A program made the translations under genes and the position numbers. A stretch of 8,483 nt of DNA, from NCBI GenBank assembly GCA_903953145.1, contig CAJBIL010000541.1:1-8483 (forward strand), given 5' to 3'. Shown in pieces: positions 1 to 6,214 of the stretch. This DNA comes from an uncultured beta proteobacterium (GTDB lineage Bacteria; Pseudomonadota; Gammaproteobacteria; Burkholderiales; Rhodocyclaceae). A model generated the notes under the pieces. That model was not told where the DNA came from, made no database searches, and saw only the letters and a program-made list of their open reading frames with translations. Positions within the stretch are counted from its first letter, which is position 1. Each line of letters starts with the position of its first letter.

Positions 1-792
1 CTCGGGGCTGAGTGCGGCGGTATTGGCAAACAGGCCCATCACGCGCTGGCGAACCTGTTGTGAAGCGTTTTTATCATCAAGCATCGCACTGCGAAAAATC
101 GAGGCATGGGTGCAGTTGATCAGATAAGCGACGGGTGCCGGGGAGATGGCATTGTCGATAGTGTCAATTGCGATGCGTAAGGGCGTGCCGTCGAGAAGGG
201 TACCTTCCGGCCGGGCAACAAAGCTGATCAGATAAGGTAGTCCAGTGGCGGCTTGCGCGCGAGCCAGCCCCAGCGCTTCGCTCAGGGCGGGCAAAGTGGC
301 TGCCAGCAGGCAATCGACACCGGCTGCTGCCAGCGCATCTGCCTGCCATGCGTGGAAATCGGCGGCGGCGCTGGCGGTCATCGCCTCGGCCGGCTTGTAC
401 GCGTCGCCACGGCAACTCATCAGCCCGCAGATAATGACCTGTGATGCATAGGTGTCGTAGCGATTCTCGTGGTCTCGCAGGCCGGCCAGAAAGCGCGCGT
501 TGTCGCCGTTAAGGTCACGCCCCGCCAGCCCGGCGGCTGCAATGCGCGCCTGCCCGGCGCGCCAGGTGGGGGTGGAGAGCATGAGCGGTAACTGGTGGCG
601 CTGGCCGATGTCCAGATATTGGCGGTAAATATTTTCAAGCGCGCTACGGCCTTCTTTTTGGTAGATCAGTGCCGAATTCACCACGTGTTCATCAAGCTGG
701 ATGGCGCTGTTGCGGCGTAAACGTTCGATCACCGCGCCTTCACCGAGGATGACGGGGGCGGTGGCCAGTAATGTCTGAAATTTTTTGGTCAT
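1..792 (-). CDS. Homocysteine S-methyltransferase-family protein (partial, C-terminus outside window)
   Basis: Reading the minus strand from the ATG at 792-790 gives an open frame of 264 codons with no stop before the window edge. It begins MTKKFQTLLATAPVILGEGA and contains ALIYQKEGRSALENIYRQYL, the STPTWRA segment, and INCTHASIF with Cys227. Family knowledge: these are TIM-barrel, zinc-dependent enzymes that move a methyl group from a donor such as S-methylmethionine to homocysteine. Zinc is held by one Cys in a (I/G)NC motif and a Cys pair near the C-terminus. Cys227 fits the first ligand; the second site would lie beyond base 1. The STPTWRA form suggests a poorly characterised subgroup, so donor and acceptor are not certain. 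The usual Asp-Gly-Gly after the first strand is replaced by GEGAV. There is only a weak Shine-Dalgarno sequence (GGGCGA) before the start. It is transcribed divergently from the pilSR cluster. Confidence 0.8.
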   Translation of the reverse strand, partial: MTKKFQTLLATAPVILGEGAVIERLRRNSAIQLDEHVVNSALIYQKEGRSALENIYRQYLDIGQRHQLPLMLSTPTWRAGQARIAAAGLAGRDLNGDNARFLAGLRDHENRYDTYASQVIICGLMSCRGDAYKPAEAMTASAAADFHAWQADALAAAGVDCLLAATLPALSEALGLARAQAATGLPYLISFVARPEGTLLDGTPLRIAIDTIDNAISPAPVAYLINCTHASIFRSAMLDDKNASQQVRQRVMGLFANTAALSPE

Positions 793-853
793 GGTTCGCC
801 CAGTCTTGCGTGCTCAATGTGTTGCCGCAGTATGAACTGATATTTTAAGGATA

Positions 854-894
854 AAAAACAACGCCGGGTTTCCCAAACTTTGATTGTTGTTTTT
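854..894. repeat. 9-bp inverted repeat in divergent intergenic region
   Basis: AAAAACAAC at 854-862 and GTTGTTTTT at 886-894 are perfect reverse complements separated by 23 bp; a small GGGTTTCCC dyad (866-874) lies inside. On the plus strand the right arm followed by GCC resembles a T-rich terminator, but no plus-strand gene precedes it here. It lies 60-100 bp upstream of the minus-strand methyltransferase start, so it could be an operator or part of that gene's promoter region. A second short dyad, CGACAA/TTGTCG, sits at 903-923. Function is unknown and chance occurrence in AT-rich DNA is possible. Confidence 0.4.
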
Positions 895-974
895 GCCGAT
901 GTCGACAACAAGAAGATTTGTCGCTCAATCGTCATGGTTTGTGATCGTTTGCGGGATTCCGGAGCAGCTTGATC

Positions 975-1004
975 TGACCTCGCTCGATACTGTTCTGCTA
1001 TGCT
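975..1004 (+). promoter_or_regulatory. Possible extended -10 promoter for the PP0621-pilS-pilR cluster
   Basis: TATGCT at 999-1004 is preceded by TG at 996-997, giving the extended -10 form TGnTATGCT. A weak -35 (TGACCT, 975-980) is 18 bp upstream. Transcription would start near 1011, leaving a leader of about 20 nt before the ATG at 1031. This is pattern matching only. Confidence 0.3.
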
Positions 1005-1030
1005 TTGGCGATCTATTAAACGGGTTGGTC

Positions 1031-1264
1031 ATGACTAAATATTTGCTGTTGATTGCTTTTGCTTTTGTGGTTCTCTGGCTGTGGCGCAAAGCACAAGCCA
1101 CTCGCTCGGGTGAGCAAGCGCCGCCAGTTGAGCGTGCATTGGAACGCATGGTGAAGTGCGCGCATTGCGGAGTAAATCAGCCGGTGAGCGAGAGCATTCT
1201 GGCGGGGGGGCGATATTACTGCTGTGCAGCCCACCGTTCAGAAGCTGAAACTGGTAATGATTGA
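1031..1264 (+). CDS. PP0621-like small membrane-anchored Cys-rich protein
   Basis: A 77-residue protein. Residues 3-18 (YLLLIAFAFVVLWLWR) form one N-terminal hydrophobic segment followed by RK, consistent with a single membrane anchor with the remainder cytoplasmic. The C-terminal half has C43-A-H-C46 and C64-C65-A-A-H68, a spacing that suggests a small zinc-binding knuckle. It resembles the uncharacterised PP0621 family, which I recall next to pilS in Betaproteobacteria; its function is not known. I chose the ATG at 1031 over the in-frame start at 884. The 49-residue extension has no family-like content, and the membrane segment directly follows the internal Met. No strong Shine-Dalgarno is visible (GGGTTGG lies upstream). 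The stop codon lies 6 bp before the pilS ATG, so the two are very likely co-transcribed, and a role near PilS signalling is a guess from position only. Confidence 0.75.
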   Translation: MTKYLLLIAFAFVVLWLWRKAQATRSGEQAPPVERALERMVKCAHCGVNQPVSESILAGGRYYCCAAHRSEAETGND

Positions 1265-1270
1265 TTGCTG

Positions 1271-2866
1271 ATGTTGACCAGTGTTGATTTCAGCGCAGGT
1301 GGTTTCAGTGAAACGCACTGGAAATCACTGCGTTACTTCAATTTCTATCGCTTCCTGATTGCCGGACTGTTGTTCGTTTCCTCACTCCTGCATCCTTCGC
1401 TTTATTCTGTTCTGAGTATTGATCAACGACTCGGGCATCTGGCGTTGACCAGTTTTTATCTGCTGATGACTACTTTGGCGCTGATTGTCACGCATCGTTA
1501 TCGCCGGCGCTTTAATTTGCAGCTGAGTGCGAATGTACTGGTCGATATTTTTGTCATCACCACGCTCATGCATACCGGAGGCGGGCTGGGTAGTGGCCTT
1601 GGTGCGATGCTTCTGGCGACGCTGGCAGGTGCTGGTCTAGTTGGGCAGGGACGGTTGGTGCTGTTCTATGCAGCAGTGGCGACGCTCTCGGTGCTTTTCG
1701 AGCAGTTGTATCGGGCCTTGGCTTATGACTTCGATGCGGCTGGTTTTTTCCAGGCTGGCGTTTTTAGTGCTGGTTTTTTTGCCGTCGCTATTTCAGCACG
1801 CCTGCTTGCCCGCAGGGTTCTGGCCAATGAAGAGTTGGCGCGTCAGCGTGGCGTTGAGCTCAGAAACCAGATGCTGATTAGTCAGCGCGTGATCGAGGAA
1901 ATGCAGGATGGTGTGCTTGTTCTTACTCAGAATGGCTGGATTAAGCAGCATAATCCTCGGGCTGAGGGGCTGCTCGGGCTGGTTAGCTTGCCTGATGCAA
2001 TGCTTTCCAATTGTTCTCCTGAGTTGGCACTCGGTTTTGCCCGATGGCGGGATCGTTCGACGGACGATTCTGTTGTTGTAAATGCCCCCGCCAGTGGCTT
2101 GCAATTGCGTGCGCGTTTTGTGCCGACGGAGAGTTCGGAGCGTGATGTGCTGGTCTTCCTTGAAGACATGGGGCGTTTGCAGGCACAGGCTCAGCAGTTG
2201 AAGCTTGCTGCACTTGGCCGTCTCACCGCAAACATCGCCCATGAAATTCGTAATCCACTCTCGGCAATCAGTTACGCCGGCGAGTTGATGCTTGAAGAGC
2301 ATCGTGACGCAACACATGCCCGCTTGCTGCAAATTGTGCTCGACAACACGCAGCGTCTTGAGCGTATCGTCAGTGACGTACTAGAACTTGGGCGGCGCGA
2401 TCGTGCGCATCGCGAGTCGATTCTGCTGCGGGAGTACTTGCCCCTTTTCATTGAAGAGTATGCAATCAAGGAAAATGTCGCTGCTGATATTTTCAGACTT
2501 GAGTTTTCGGGACCTGCGATGATTTGTTTTGATCGTTCTCATTTTCATCAGGTCTTGTGGAACCTGATCGGCAACGCACTCCGCCATTCGCAACGACATC
2601 CAGGTAGCGTTTGTTTAACTGTCCAGAATGGTGCGCACGAGGGTCTGCTGGAATTGCATATCGTTGATGACGGAGAGGGCGTGAGCAGCGCACAGCGTGA
2701 GCAAATTTTCGAGCCATTCTTTACGACACATAATCGTGGAACTGGCCTTGGTTTATATATCGCGCGTGAATTGAGTGAAGCCAATGGAGCTCGACTTGAA
2801 TTGCAGAATGATAATTCTCCTGGAGCACATTTTCGGGTTACAGGGAGGTCTGACGAGTGTCAATAA
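1271..2866 (+). CDS. pilS: PilS-type membrane sensor histidine kinase
   Basis: A 531-residue sensor kinase. About residues 22-180 contain five to six hydrophobic segments (for example FLIAGLLFVSSLL, FYLLMTTLALIV, VLVDIFVITTLM, LVLFYAAVATLSVLF), forming the membrane sensor. A PAS-like stretch (EEMQDGVLVLTQNG) links to the HisKA domain, where His324 in NIAHEIRNP is the expected phosphorylation site. The ATPase domain shows the N box (N431, NLIGNALRHS), G1 (D466-D467-G-E-G), the F box EPFFTT and G2 (G490-T-G-L-G-L). All catalytic motifs are intact. Family knowledge: PilS phosphorylates PilR and in Pseudomonas adjusts pilin transcription. The ATG at 1271 is preferred; a TTG at 1265 in the same frame, directly after the preceding stop, would add two residues. 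Neither has a clear Shine-Dalgarno. The 3' end overlaps pilR by 10 bp. Assignment to PilS rather than another NtrB-like kinase rests on the multi-span N-terminus and the partner gene. Confidence 0.88.
   Translation: MLTSVDFSAGGFSETHWKSLRYFNFYRFLIAGLLFVSSLLHPSLYSVLSIDQRLGHLALTSFYLLMTTLALIVTHRYRRRFNLQLSANVLVDIFVITTLMHTGGGLGSGLGAMLLATLAGAGLVGQGRLVLFYAAVATLSVLFEQLYRALAYDFDAAGFFQAGVFSAGFFAVAISARLLARRVLANEELARQRGVELRNQMLISQRVIEEMQDGVLVLTQNGWIKQHNPRAEGLLGLVSLPDAMLSNCSPELALGFARWRDRSTDDSVVVNAPASGLQLRARFVPTESSERDVLVFLEDMGRLQAQAQQLKLAALGRLTANIAHEIRNPLSAISYAGELMLEEHRDATHARLLQIVLDNTQRLERIVSDVLELGRRDRAHRESILLREYLPLFIEEYAIKENVAADIFRLEFSGPAMICFDRSHFHQVLWNLIGNALRHSQRHPGSVCLTVQNGAHEGLLELHIVDDGEGVSSAQREQIFEPFFTTHNRGTGLGLYIARELSEANGARLELQNDNSPGAHFRVTGRSDECQ
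2843..2848 (+). promoter_or_regulatory. Ribosome binding site that fixes the GTG start of pilR
   Basis: GGGAGG at 2843-2848 lies 8 nt before GTG 2857-2859, inside the 3' end of pilS. No ATG in the pilR frame offers a comparable site, so this decides the GTG start and points to translational coupling of the kinase and regulator. Confidence 0.75.
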
Positions 2867-4230
2867 GCAAGTTTGATCGCAGCGCGCGCGGCGAATTAGC
2901 CCGCGTTCTAGTTGTGGATGATGAAGCAGATATTCGTGAGTTGCTTGATCTGACGCTAGCCCGGATGGGGCTTTCGGCAGATTGCGCTGGCACCGTTGCC
3001 GAGGCTCGGCAATTCCTCGAACGTGAGCGCTACAAGCTGTGCCTTACGGATATGCGCTTGCCGGATGGTGAAGGGCTTGAAGTAGTGAAATTGATCGGCG
3101 AGCACTACGGTGAGACCCCGGTTGCCGTGATTACCGCCTTCGGTAGCGCCGAGAATGCAGTCGCTGCATTGAAAGCAGGTGCGTTTGATTATCTGGCCAA
3201 GCCCGTTGCGCTTGAGCAATTGCGTACATTGATCAAGTCAGCGCTCAGCTTGCCGCGTATAGCTGAGCCGGTGGCGGGGGGTGGGCCTCAACTCAGTCCT
3301 TCGGCTCGCTTGATCGGTGCTTCGCCGGCAATTGCTCATGTTCGCCAGATGATCGACAAGTTGGCTCGTAGTCAGGCACCGGTTTACATTTCGGGGGAGT
3401 CGGGGAGTGGGAAGGAGCTGGCCGCGCGTTGTATCCATAGTCAGAGCGCGCGGTACGCTGCGCCCTTCGTGCCGGTCAATTGTGGCGCCATTCCTGAAAG
3501 CCTGATGGAGAGTGAGTTTTTCGGCTACCGAAAGGGCGCATTCACCGGGGCGGATAGTGACCGGGACGGTTTTTTCCATGCGGCGAATGGCGGTACATTA
3601 TTTCTCGATGAAGTGGCTGATTTGCCGTTGGCCGTTCAGGTTAAGTTGTTGCGGGCTATTCAGGAAAAGAAAGTGCGCAAAGTGGGTAGCACTGCTGAAG
3701 AACCTGTTGATGTGAGAATCATTTCAGCGACCCACCAAAAGCTCAAGGATTGTGTTGAGGCGGGCAACTTCCGGCAGGATCTTTACTACCGGCTGAATGT
3801 GATTGAACTTAAAATTCCCCCTTTGCGAGAACGCCAGGAGGACATTCCCGTTCTGATCGAAGCGACACTTGCACGTATTTGTGGTCAGTTGCAGCCCATT
3901 TTGTCGCCGGATGCATTGCATGCGCTTTGTGTTTATAACTTTCCCGGGAATGTGCGTGAGCTTGAAAATATCCTCGAGCGCGCAACCGCGCTTTGTTCCG
4001 ACGATAAAGTGCTGACAGAAGATTTGCAGTTAGCGCTTGAATGTACTGATGAGGAAAATGCTGATCATGACGGTGAAACGCTCGATGATCACATTAATCG
4101 AATAGAGAAGCAGTTGATCATTGAGGCGCTTGCGAAAACGGGATTTAATCGCACAGCAGCAGCACGATTGCTTGGCGTGACATTCCGCTCTTTGCGCTAT
4201 CGTATTGAGCGGTTGGGCATCGAAGCGTGA
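2857..4230 (+). CDS. pilR: PilR-type sigma-54-dependent response regulator
   Basis: A 457-residue NtrC-class activator starting at GTG. The receiver domain (about 16-125) has the acidic pair D21-D22, phospho-acceptor D65 (LTDMRLPDGEG), T93 and K115. The AAA+ domain (about 150-385) has Walker A GESGSGKE with K186, the sigma-54 contact loop GAFTGA at 227-232, Walker B FLDE with D251-E252, and the arginine-containing LYYRLNVIELKIPPLRERQEDIP region. The C-terminus (about 411-455) is a Fis-type helix-turn-helix (NRTAAARLLGVTFRSLRYRI). All motifs needed for phosphorylation, ATP hydrolysis and opening of sigma-54 promoters are present. In Pseudomonas the orthologue activates pilA with RpoN; here the target is inferred. 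It overlaps pilS and has a good Shine-Dalgarno, so the pair is made together. No pilin gene or obvious -24/-12 promoter was noticed nearby. Confidence 0.92.
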   Translation: MSISKFDRSARGELARVLVVDDEADIRELLDLTLARMGLSADCAGTVAEARQFLERERYKLCLTDMRLPDGEGLEVVKLIGEHYGETPVAVITAFGSAENAVAALKAGAFDYLAKPVALEQLRTLIKSALSLPRIAEPVAGGGPQLSPSARLIGASPAIAHVRQMIDKLARSQAPVYISGESGSGKELAARCIHSQSARYAAPFVPVNCGAIPESLMESEFFGYRKGAFTGADSDRDGFFHAANGGTLFLDEVADLPLAVQVKLLRAIQEKKVRKVGSTAEEPVDVRIISATHQKLKDCVEAGNFRQDLYYRLNVIELKIPPLRERQEDIPVLIEATLARICGQLQPILSPDALHALCVYNFPGNVRELENILERATALCSDDKVLTEDLQLALECTDEENADHDGETLDDHINRIEKQLIIEALAKTGFNRTAAARLLGVTFRSLRYRIERLGIEA

Positions 4231-4282
4231 ATCAATTCAGCTGCCGAATCAGCAACCCCCGTCGTCTCGAAATGAGTCGTGA

Positions 4283-4855
4283 ATGAGCCAGGGTGAGCCA
4301 GTCGTACCTCAGCATTCCGGCTGGTTTGAGATGGCGCGTCGTATCGACTCACCAAATTTTGATGAGCGTCCGGATGGCGTGCGGGCATCGCTGATTGTCG
4401 TTCATGCTATCAGCCTGCCACCTTCGCAATTCGGCAGTGATGATGTTGAGCGCTTATTCACCAATGCACTGGACTCCAAAAGACATCCTTACTTTGAGCA
4501 GATCAGTGATTTGCGCGTGTCCGCGCATTTTTTTATTCGCCGTAATGGTGAGCTGATTCAGTTTGTTTCCTGCTCGAAACGGGCCTGGCATGCCGGTCTT
4601 TCCTGTTGGGAGGGTGAGCCGCGCTGCAATGATTTTTCATTAGGCATCGAGCTTGAGGGCTGTGATGAGTATCCATTCGAGGATACTCAGTATGTTCGTC
4701 TGATTGAGTTGCTCAGGATGCTTTGTACTTCTTATCCGATTCGCTCAATTGTAGGACACTGTGACATTGCACCCGGACGCAAGACCGATCCAGGCCCTTT
4801 CTTTGACTGGCAACGCCTCGCATCGTTAGGCGCTTTGCCGGGCATCTTAGGTTGA
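4283..4855 (+). CDS. ampD: 1,6-anhydro-N-acetylmuramyl-L-alanine amidase AmpD
   Basis: A 190-residue cytoplasmic amidase that cleaves the lactyl-L-alanine bond of anhydro-muropeptides during cell-wall recycling; in enterobacteria and Pseudomonas its loss derepresses AmpC beta-lactamase through AmpR. Zinc ligands expected for the family are visible as H41 (VVHAISLPP), H159 (GHCDIAPGRK) and D169 (TDPGP). The conserved E123 is in GIELEG, and RVSAHFFIRRNGE and KRAWHAG are also typical. No signal peptide is present, as expected for AmpD rather than periplasmic AmiD or AmpDh enzymes. Length is close to the 183 residues of the E. coli protein, and the N-terminus SGWFEMARRIDSPNFDERP aligns with the usual start, supporting ATG 4283. 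The Shine-Dalgarno is poor. It follows pilR by 52 bp on the same strand, probably in the same transcript; I see no terminator between them. Confidence 0.93.
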   Translation: MSQGEPVVPQHSGWFEMARRIDSPNFDERPDGVRASLIVVHAISLPPSQFGSDDVERLFTNALDSKRHPYFEQISDLRVSAHFFIRRNGELIQFVSCSKRAWHAGLSCWEGEPRCNDFSLGIELEGCDEYPFEDTQYVRLIELLRMLCTSYPIRSIVGHCDIAPGRKTDPGPFFDWQRLASLGALPGILG

Positions 4856-4967
4856 ATTCCTGGTTGTTCCCGGTTCAGGACATTGCCTTTTTTGGCGCAT
4901 TGTCACTAAATGCCGATGATCTATATCTGCCGTGCGATAGTCGCTACGGAAATACACAAAATAACGC

Positions 4968-4996
4968 TTGCGTCAAGCTTGGGCCGCTACTAGAAT
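4968..4996 (+). promoter_or_regulatory. Sigma-70-like promoter under the NrdR-type operator
   Basis: TTGCGT (4968-4973) and TAGAAT (4991-4996, 5/6 to the -10 consensus) are separated by 17 bp, predicting a start near 5003. The -35 is weak (3/6) and lies in a GCTTG-CGT-CAAGC dyad (4966-4978). A loose DnaA-box match, AAATACACA (7/9), lies just upstream at 4950-4958. The promoter overlaps the upstream candidate NrdR box, as expected for a repressed promoter. Confidence 0.45.
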
Positions 4997-5033
4997 CAGT
5001 TAAAAATAGCAACACCAACACTATATGTAGTAG
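4987..5033 (+). promoter_or_regulatory. Candidate tandem NrdR boxes
   Basis: ACACTATATGTAGTAG at 5018-5033 matches the published NrdR consensus ACACWATATATWGTGT at 13 of 16 positions. Exactly 31 bp upstream, 4987-5002 matches at 8 of 16, keeping the symmetric inner ACTA and AGT. NrdR is the ATP/dATP-sensing repressor of ribonucleotide reductase genes and binds two boxes about three helical turns apart on one face of DNA. The spacing and promoter overlap support function. No nrd gene follows in this window, which is unexpected. Confidence 0.55.
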
Positions 5034-5414
5034 GTTTTATGGGCGTGATTCTTATATTTATTTCGGCTTTTCTTGTTTTTAGATGAAATGCCTTTGGATA
5101 TGGATTGTGATGAACACAAGCGAAACGCTGATTCACATAATTAATAGATTCGCACTCCGCTCAGCGGTAGCTTTCCGCATTTACTCTTCCTTTTCTTTTT
5201 CTCGCCACAGCTGCATTCTCCCTCACAATTTCTCGGGCATATTTTGGGTCGTCGCTAAAATGCTTTCTGATTTAGTGAATTTTTACGGGCAGTGGCTTGA
5301 TATGCCGGTTCCGAATTCAATTCGCGCATTTATTGTGCGTACCTTGGATGGTCAGGGCTGTAGCCCGGATCGCTTTTGCGAAGTGCTCATTTAAATCGTT
5401 CCTCGAACTTACTG

Positions 5415-5421
5415 AAGGAGG
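5415..5421 (+). promoter_or_regulatory. Strong ribosome binding site of the histone-like gene
   Basis: AAGGAGG lies 5 nt before ATG 5427 and is a near-perfect Shine-Dalgarno, the strongest in the window. It excludes the upstream in-frame start near 5376, which would translate through it, and suggests high expression. Confidence 0.85.
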
Positions 5422-5426
5422 TAGAT

Positions 5427-6146
5427 ATGGCAACAAGTGCAAAAAAAACTGCGGCTCCCGCGAAAGTAGCAGAGAAGCCGGCAGCCAAGAAAGCAGCGAC
5501 CAAAGCAGCCGTTAAGCCGGCAGTCAAGACTGCTGCTCCAAAAGCTGCCGCTAAGCCCGTCGTGAAAAAAGCTGCTGCCAAGCCAGCCGTTAAAGCAGCG
5601 CCTCCCAAGGCTGTTGCCAAGCCAGTGGTCAAGAAAGCGGCAGCAAAACCTGCAGCTAAAACTGCAGCTAAGCCCATCGAGAAAAAAGTTGCAGCAAAAT
5701 CTGTTGCGAAGAAAGCCGCTGCGAAGCCTGATGCAGAGAAAGCAGTTGCCAAGCCAGCAGCAGCTAAGCCTGTCGTTAAAAAAGCAGTGGCCAAGCCTGT
5801 TGCTGCGGTAAAGAAAACCGTTGCTAAACCTGCCGCAAAGCCTGTCGCCAAAAAGGCGGCTGCAAAGCCTGCCCCGAAAAAGGTTGAAGCAAAGCCGGTC
5901 GCCAAAAAAGCAGTTGCCAAGCCCGCAGCAAAAAAAGTGGCCGCTAAGTCTGCCGCCAAGCCTGCTGTAAAAAAAGCACCTGTAGCTAAGGCCAAGACTG
6001 TAACCAAAAAAACAGCTTCTGCTTCGACACCTAAAGCAACAGCGACTTCTGCTGCCGCGCCGTCGACAGCCGCAACGCCAGGACTTAAGTCTGCACTCAA
6101 CCCAACGGGTGCTTGGCCGTTTCCGACAGGTTCGCGCCCGAAGTAA
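5427..6146 (+). CDS. Histone H1-like, lysine/alanine/proline-rich DNA-binding protein
   Basis: A 239-residue protein of very low complexity, made almost wholly of Ala, Lys, Pro and Val in loose repeats such as KPVVKKAAAKP, KPAAKK and KPVAKKA, from about residue 15 to 200. This is the composition of the C-terminal tail of eukaryotic H1 and of bacterial proteins such as AlgP, Hc1/Hc2 and BpH1. The strong positive charge implies non-specific DNA binding or nucleoid compaction; no globular domain is visible. After residue 200 the sequence becomes Thr/Ala/Ser-rich and ends in the distinct tail LNPTGAWPFPTGSRPK, which I recall as a common ending of betaproteobacterial homologues. It has a strong Shine-Dalgarno and its own terminator, consistent with abundant expression; a promoter is not obvious close upstream. 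Acidic residues are few (a handful of Glu and Asp). Confidence 0.85.
   Translation: MATSAKKTAAPAKVAEKPAAKKAATKAAVKPAVKTAAPKAAAKPVVKKAAAKPAVKAAPPKAVAKPVVKKAAAKPAAKTAAKPIEKKVAAKSVAKKAAAKPDAEKAVAKPAAAKPVVKKAVAKPVAAVKKTVAKPAAKPVAKKAAAKPAPKKVEAKPVAKKAVAKPAAKKVAAKSAAKPAVKKAPVAKAKTVTKKTASASTPKATATSAAAPSTAATPGLKSALNPTGAWPFPTGSRPK
5490..5990 (+). repeat. Degenerate KP-A/V-KK coding repeats
   Basis: The histone-like gene repeats short Ala-Lys-Pro units. At DNA level the copies vary by synonymous codons, but some exact stretches recur: AAAGCAGTTGCCAAGCC occurs at 5739-5755 and again at 5907-5923. Such tracts vary in length between strains in related genes by recombination, so copy number may be unstable. 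Confidence 0.6.
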
Positions 6147-6162
6147 GTTGTGGCTTTTGTGG

Positions 6163-6197
6163 GGAGGAGGCGGGCTTTGCTGGCTTCCTCCGTTTTT
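6163..6197 (+). terminator. Intrinsic terminator of the histone-like gene
   Basis: Bases 6163-6175 pair with 6179-6191 (13 positions, one G-G mismatch and two G-T wobbles) around a TTT loop, followed by G and TTTTT (6193-6197). It starts 16 bp after the stop codon. On the minus strand there is no T-tract after the stem, so it acts mainly in the plus direction, just before the convergent aminotransferase gene ends. Confidence 0.85.
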
Positions 6198-6214
6198 CCT
6201 GATCTGAGATTTGG

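Larger units (their letters stand above)
4856..5426 (+). other. 571-bp gene-free region between ampD and the histone-like gene
   Basis: No convincing gene is present. Two open frames (from TTG 4852 and ATG 5083) lack ribosome binding sites, recognisable domains and normal coding composition. The first 180 bp contain a promoter-like segment with a NrdR-type operator pair. The rest is AT-rich and ends in the histone gene's ribosome binding site. Short dyads cluster at 5312-5381: CGAATT/AATTCG, CGCGCA/TGTGCG, GGGCTGTAGCCC and TCGCTTTTGCGA. No terminator follows ampD, so read-through into the histone gene is possible. Confidence 0.6.

Noticed and set aside
793..900. Possible SAM or SAH riboswitch before the methyltransferase gene
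   Set aside because: The leader is short and I see no conserved riboswitch core, only simple dyads.
884..1030. 49-residue N-terminal extension of the PP0621-like protein
   Set aside because: It lies in the intergenic promoter region, lacks a ribosome binding site, and the membrane anchor fits the Met at 1031.
1793..2332. 179-codon minus-strand frame inside pilS
   Set aside because: It is a shadow of a clearly coding kinase region and shows no domain or start signal.
4852..5082. 76-codon frame from TTG overlapping the ampD stop
   Set aside because: It runs through the promoter and NrdR-like boxes, has a rare start without a ribosome binding site, and no family resemblance.
5355..5381. REP-like element (TAGCCCGGAT)
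   Set aside because: Only a 10-base fragment matches the common REP core; the rest of the element and its second arm are missing.
5083..5394. 103-codon plus-strand open frame upstream of the histone-like gene
   Set aside because: No Shine-Dalgarno before the ATG, no recognisable domain, and irregular composition; treated as noncoding leader.
5490..5990. CRISPR-like or tandem repeat array
   Set aside because: The repeats are in-frame Ala-Lys-Pro codons that vary synonymously, with no constant repeat and unique spacer pattern.
5387..6100. 237-codon open frame on the minus strand, antisense to the histone-like gene
   Set aside because: Ala and Lys codons read in reverse rarely give stops, so a long antisense frame is expected. 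Its product is a repetitive Ala/Phe/Leu/Thr string with no ribosome binding site.
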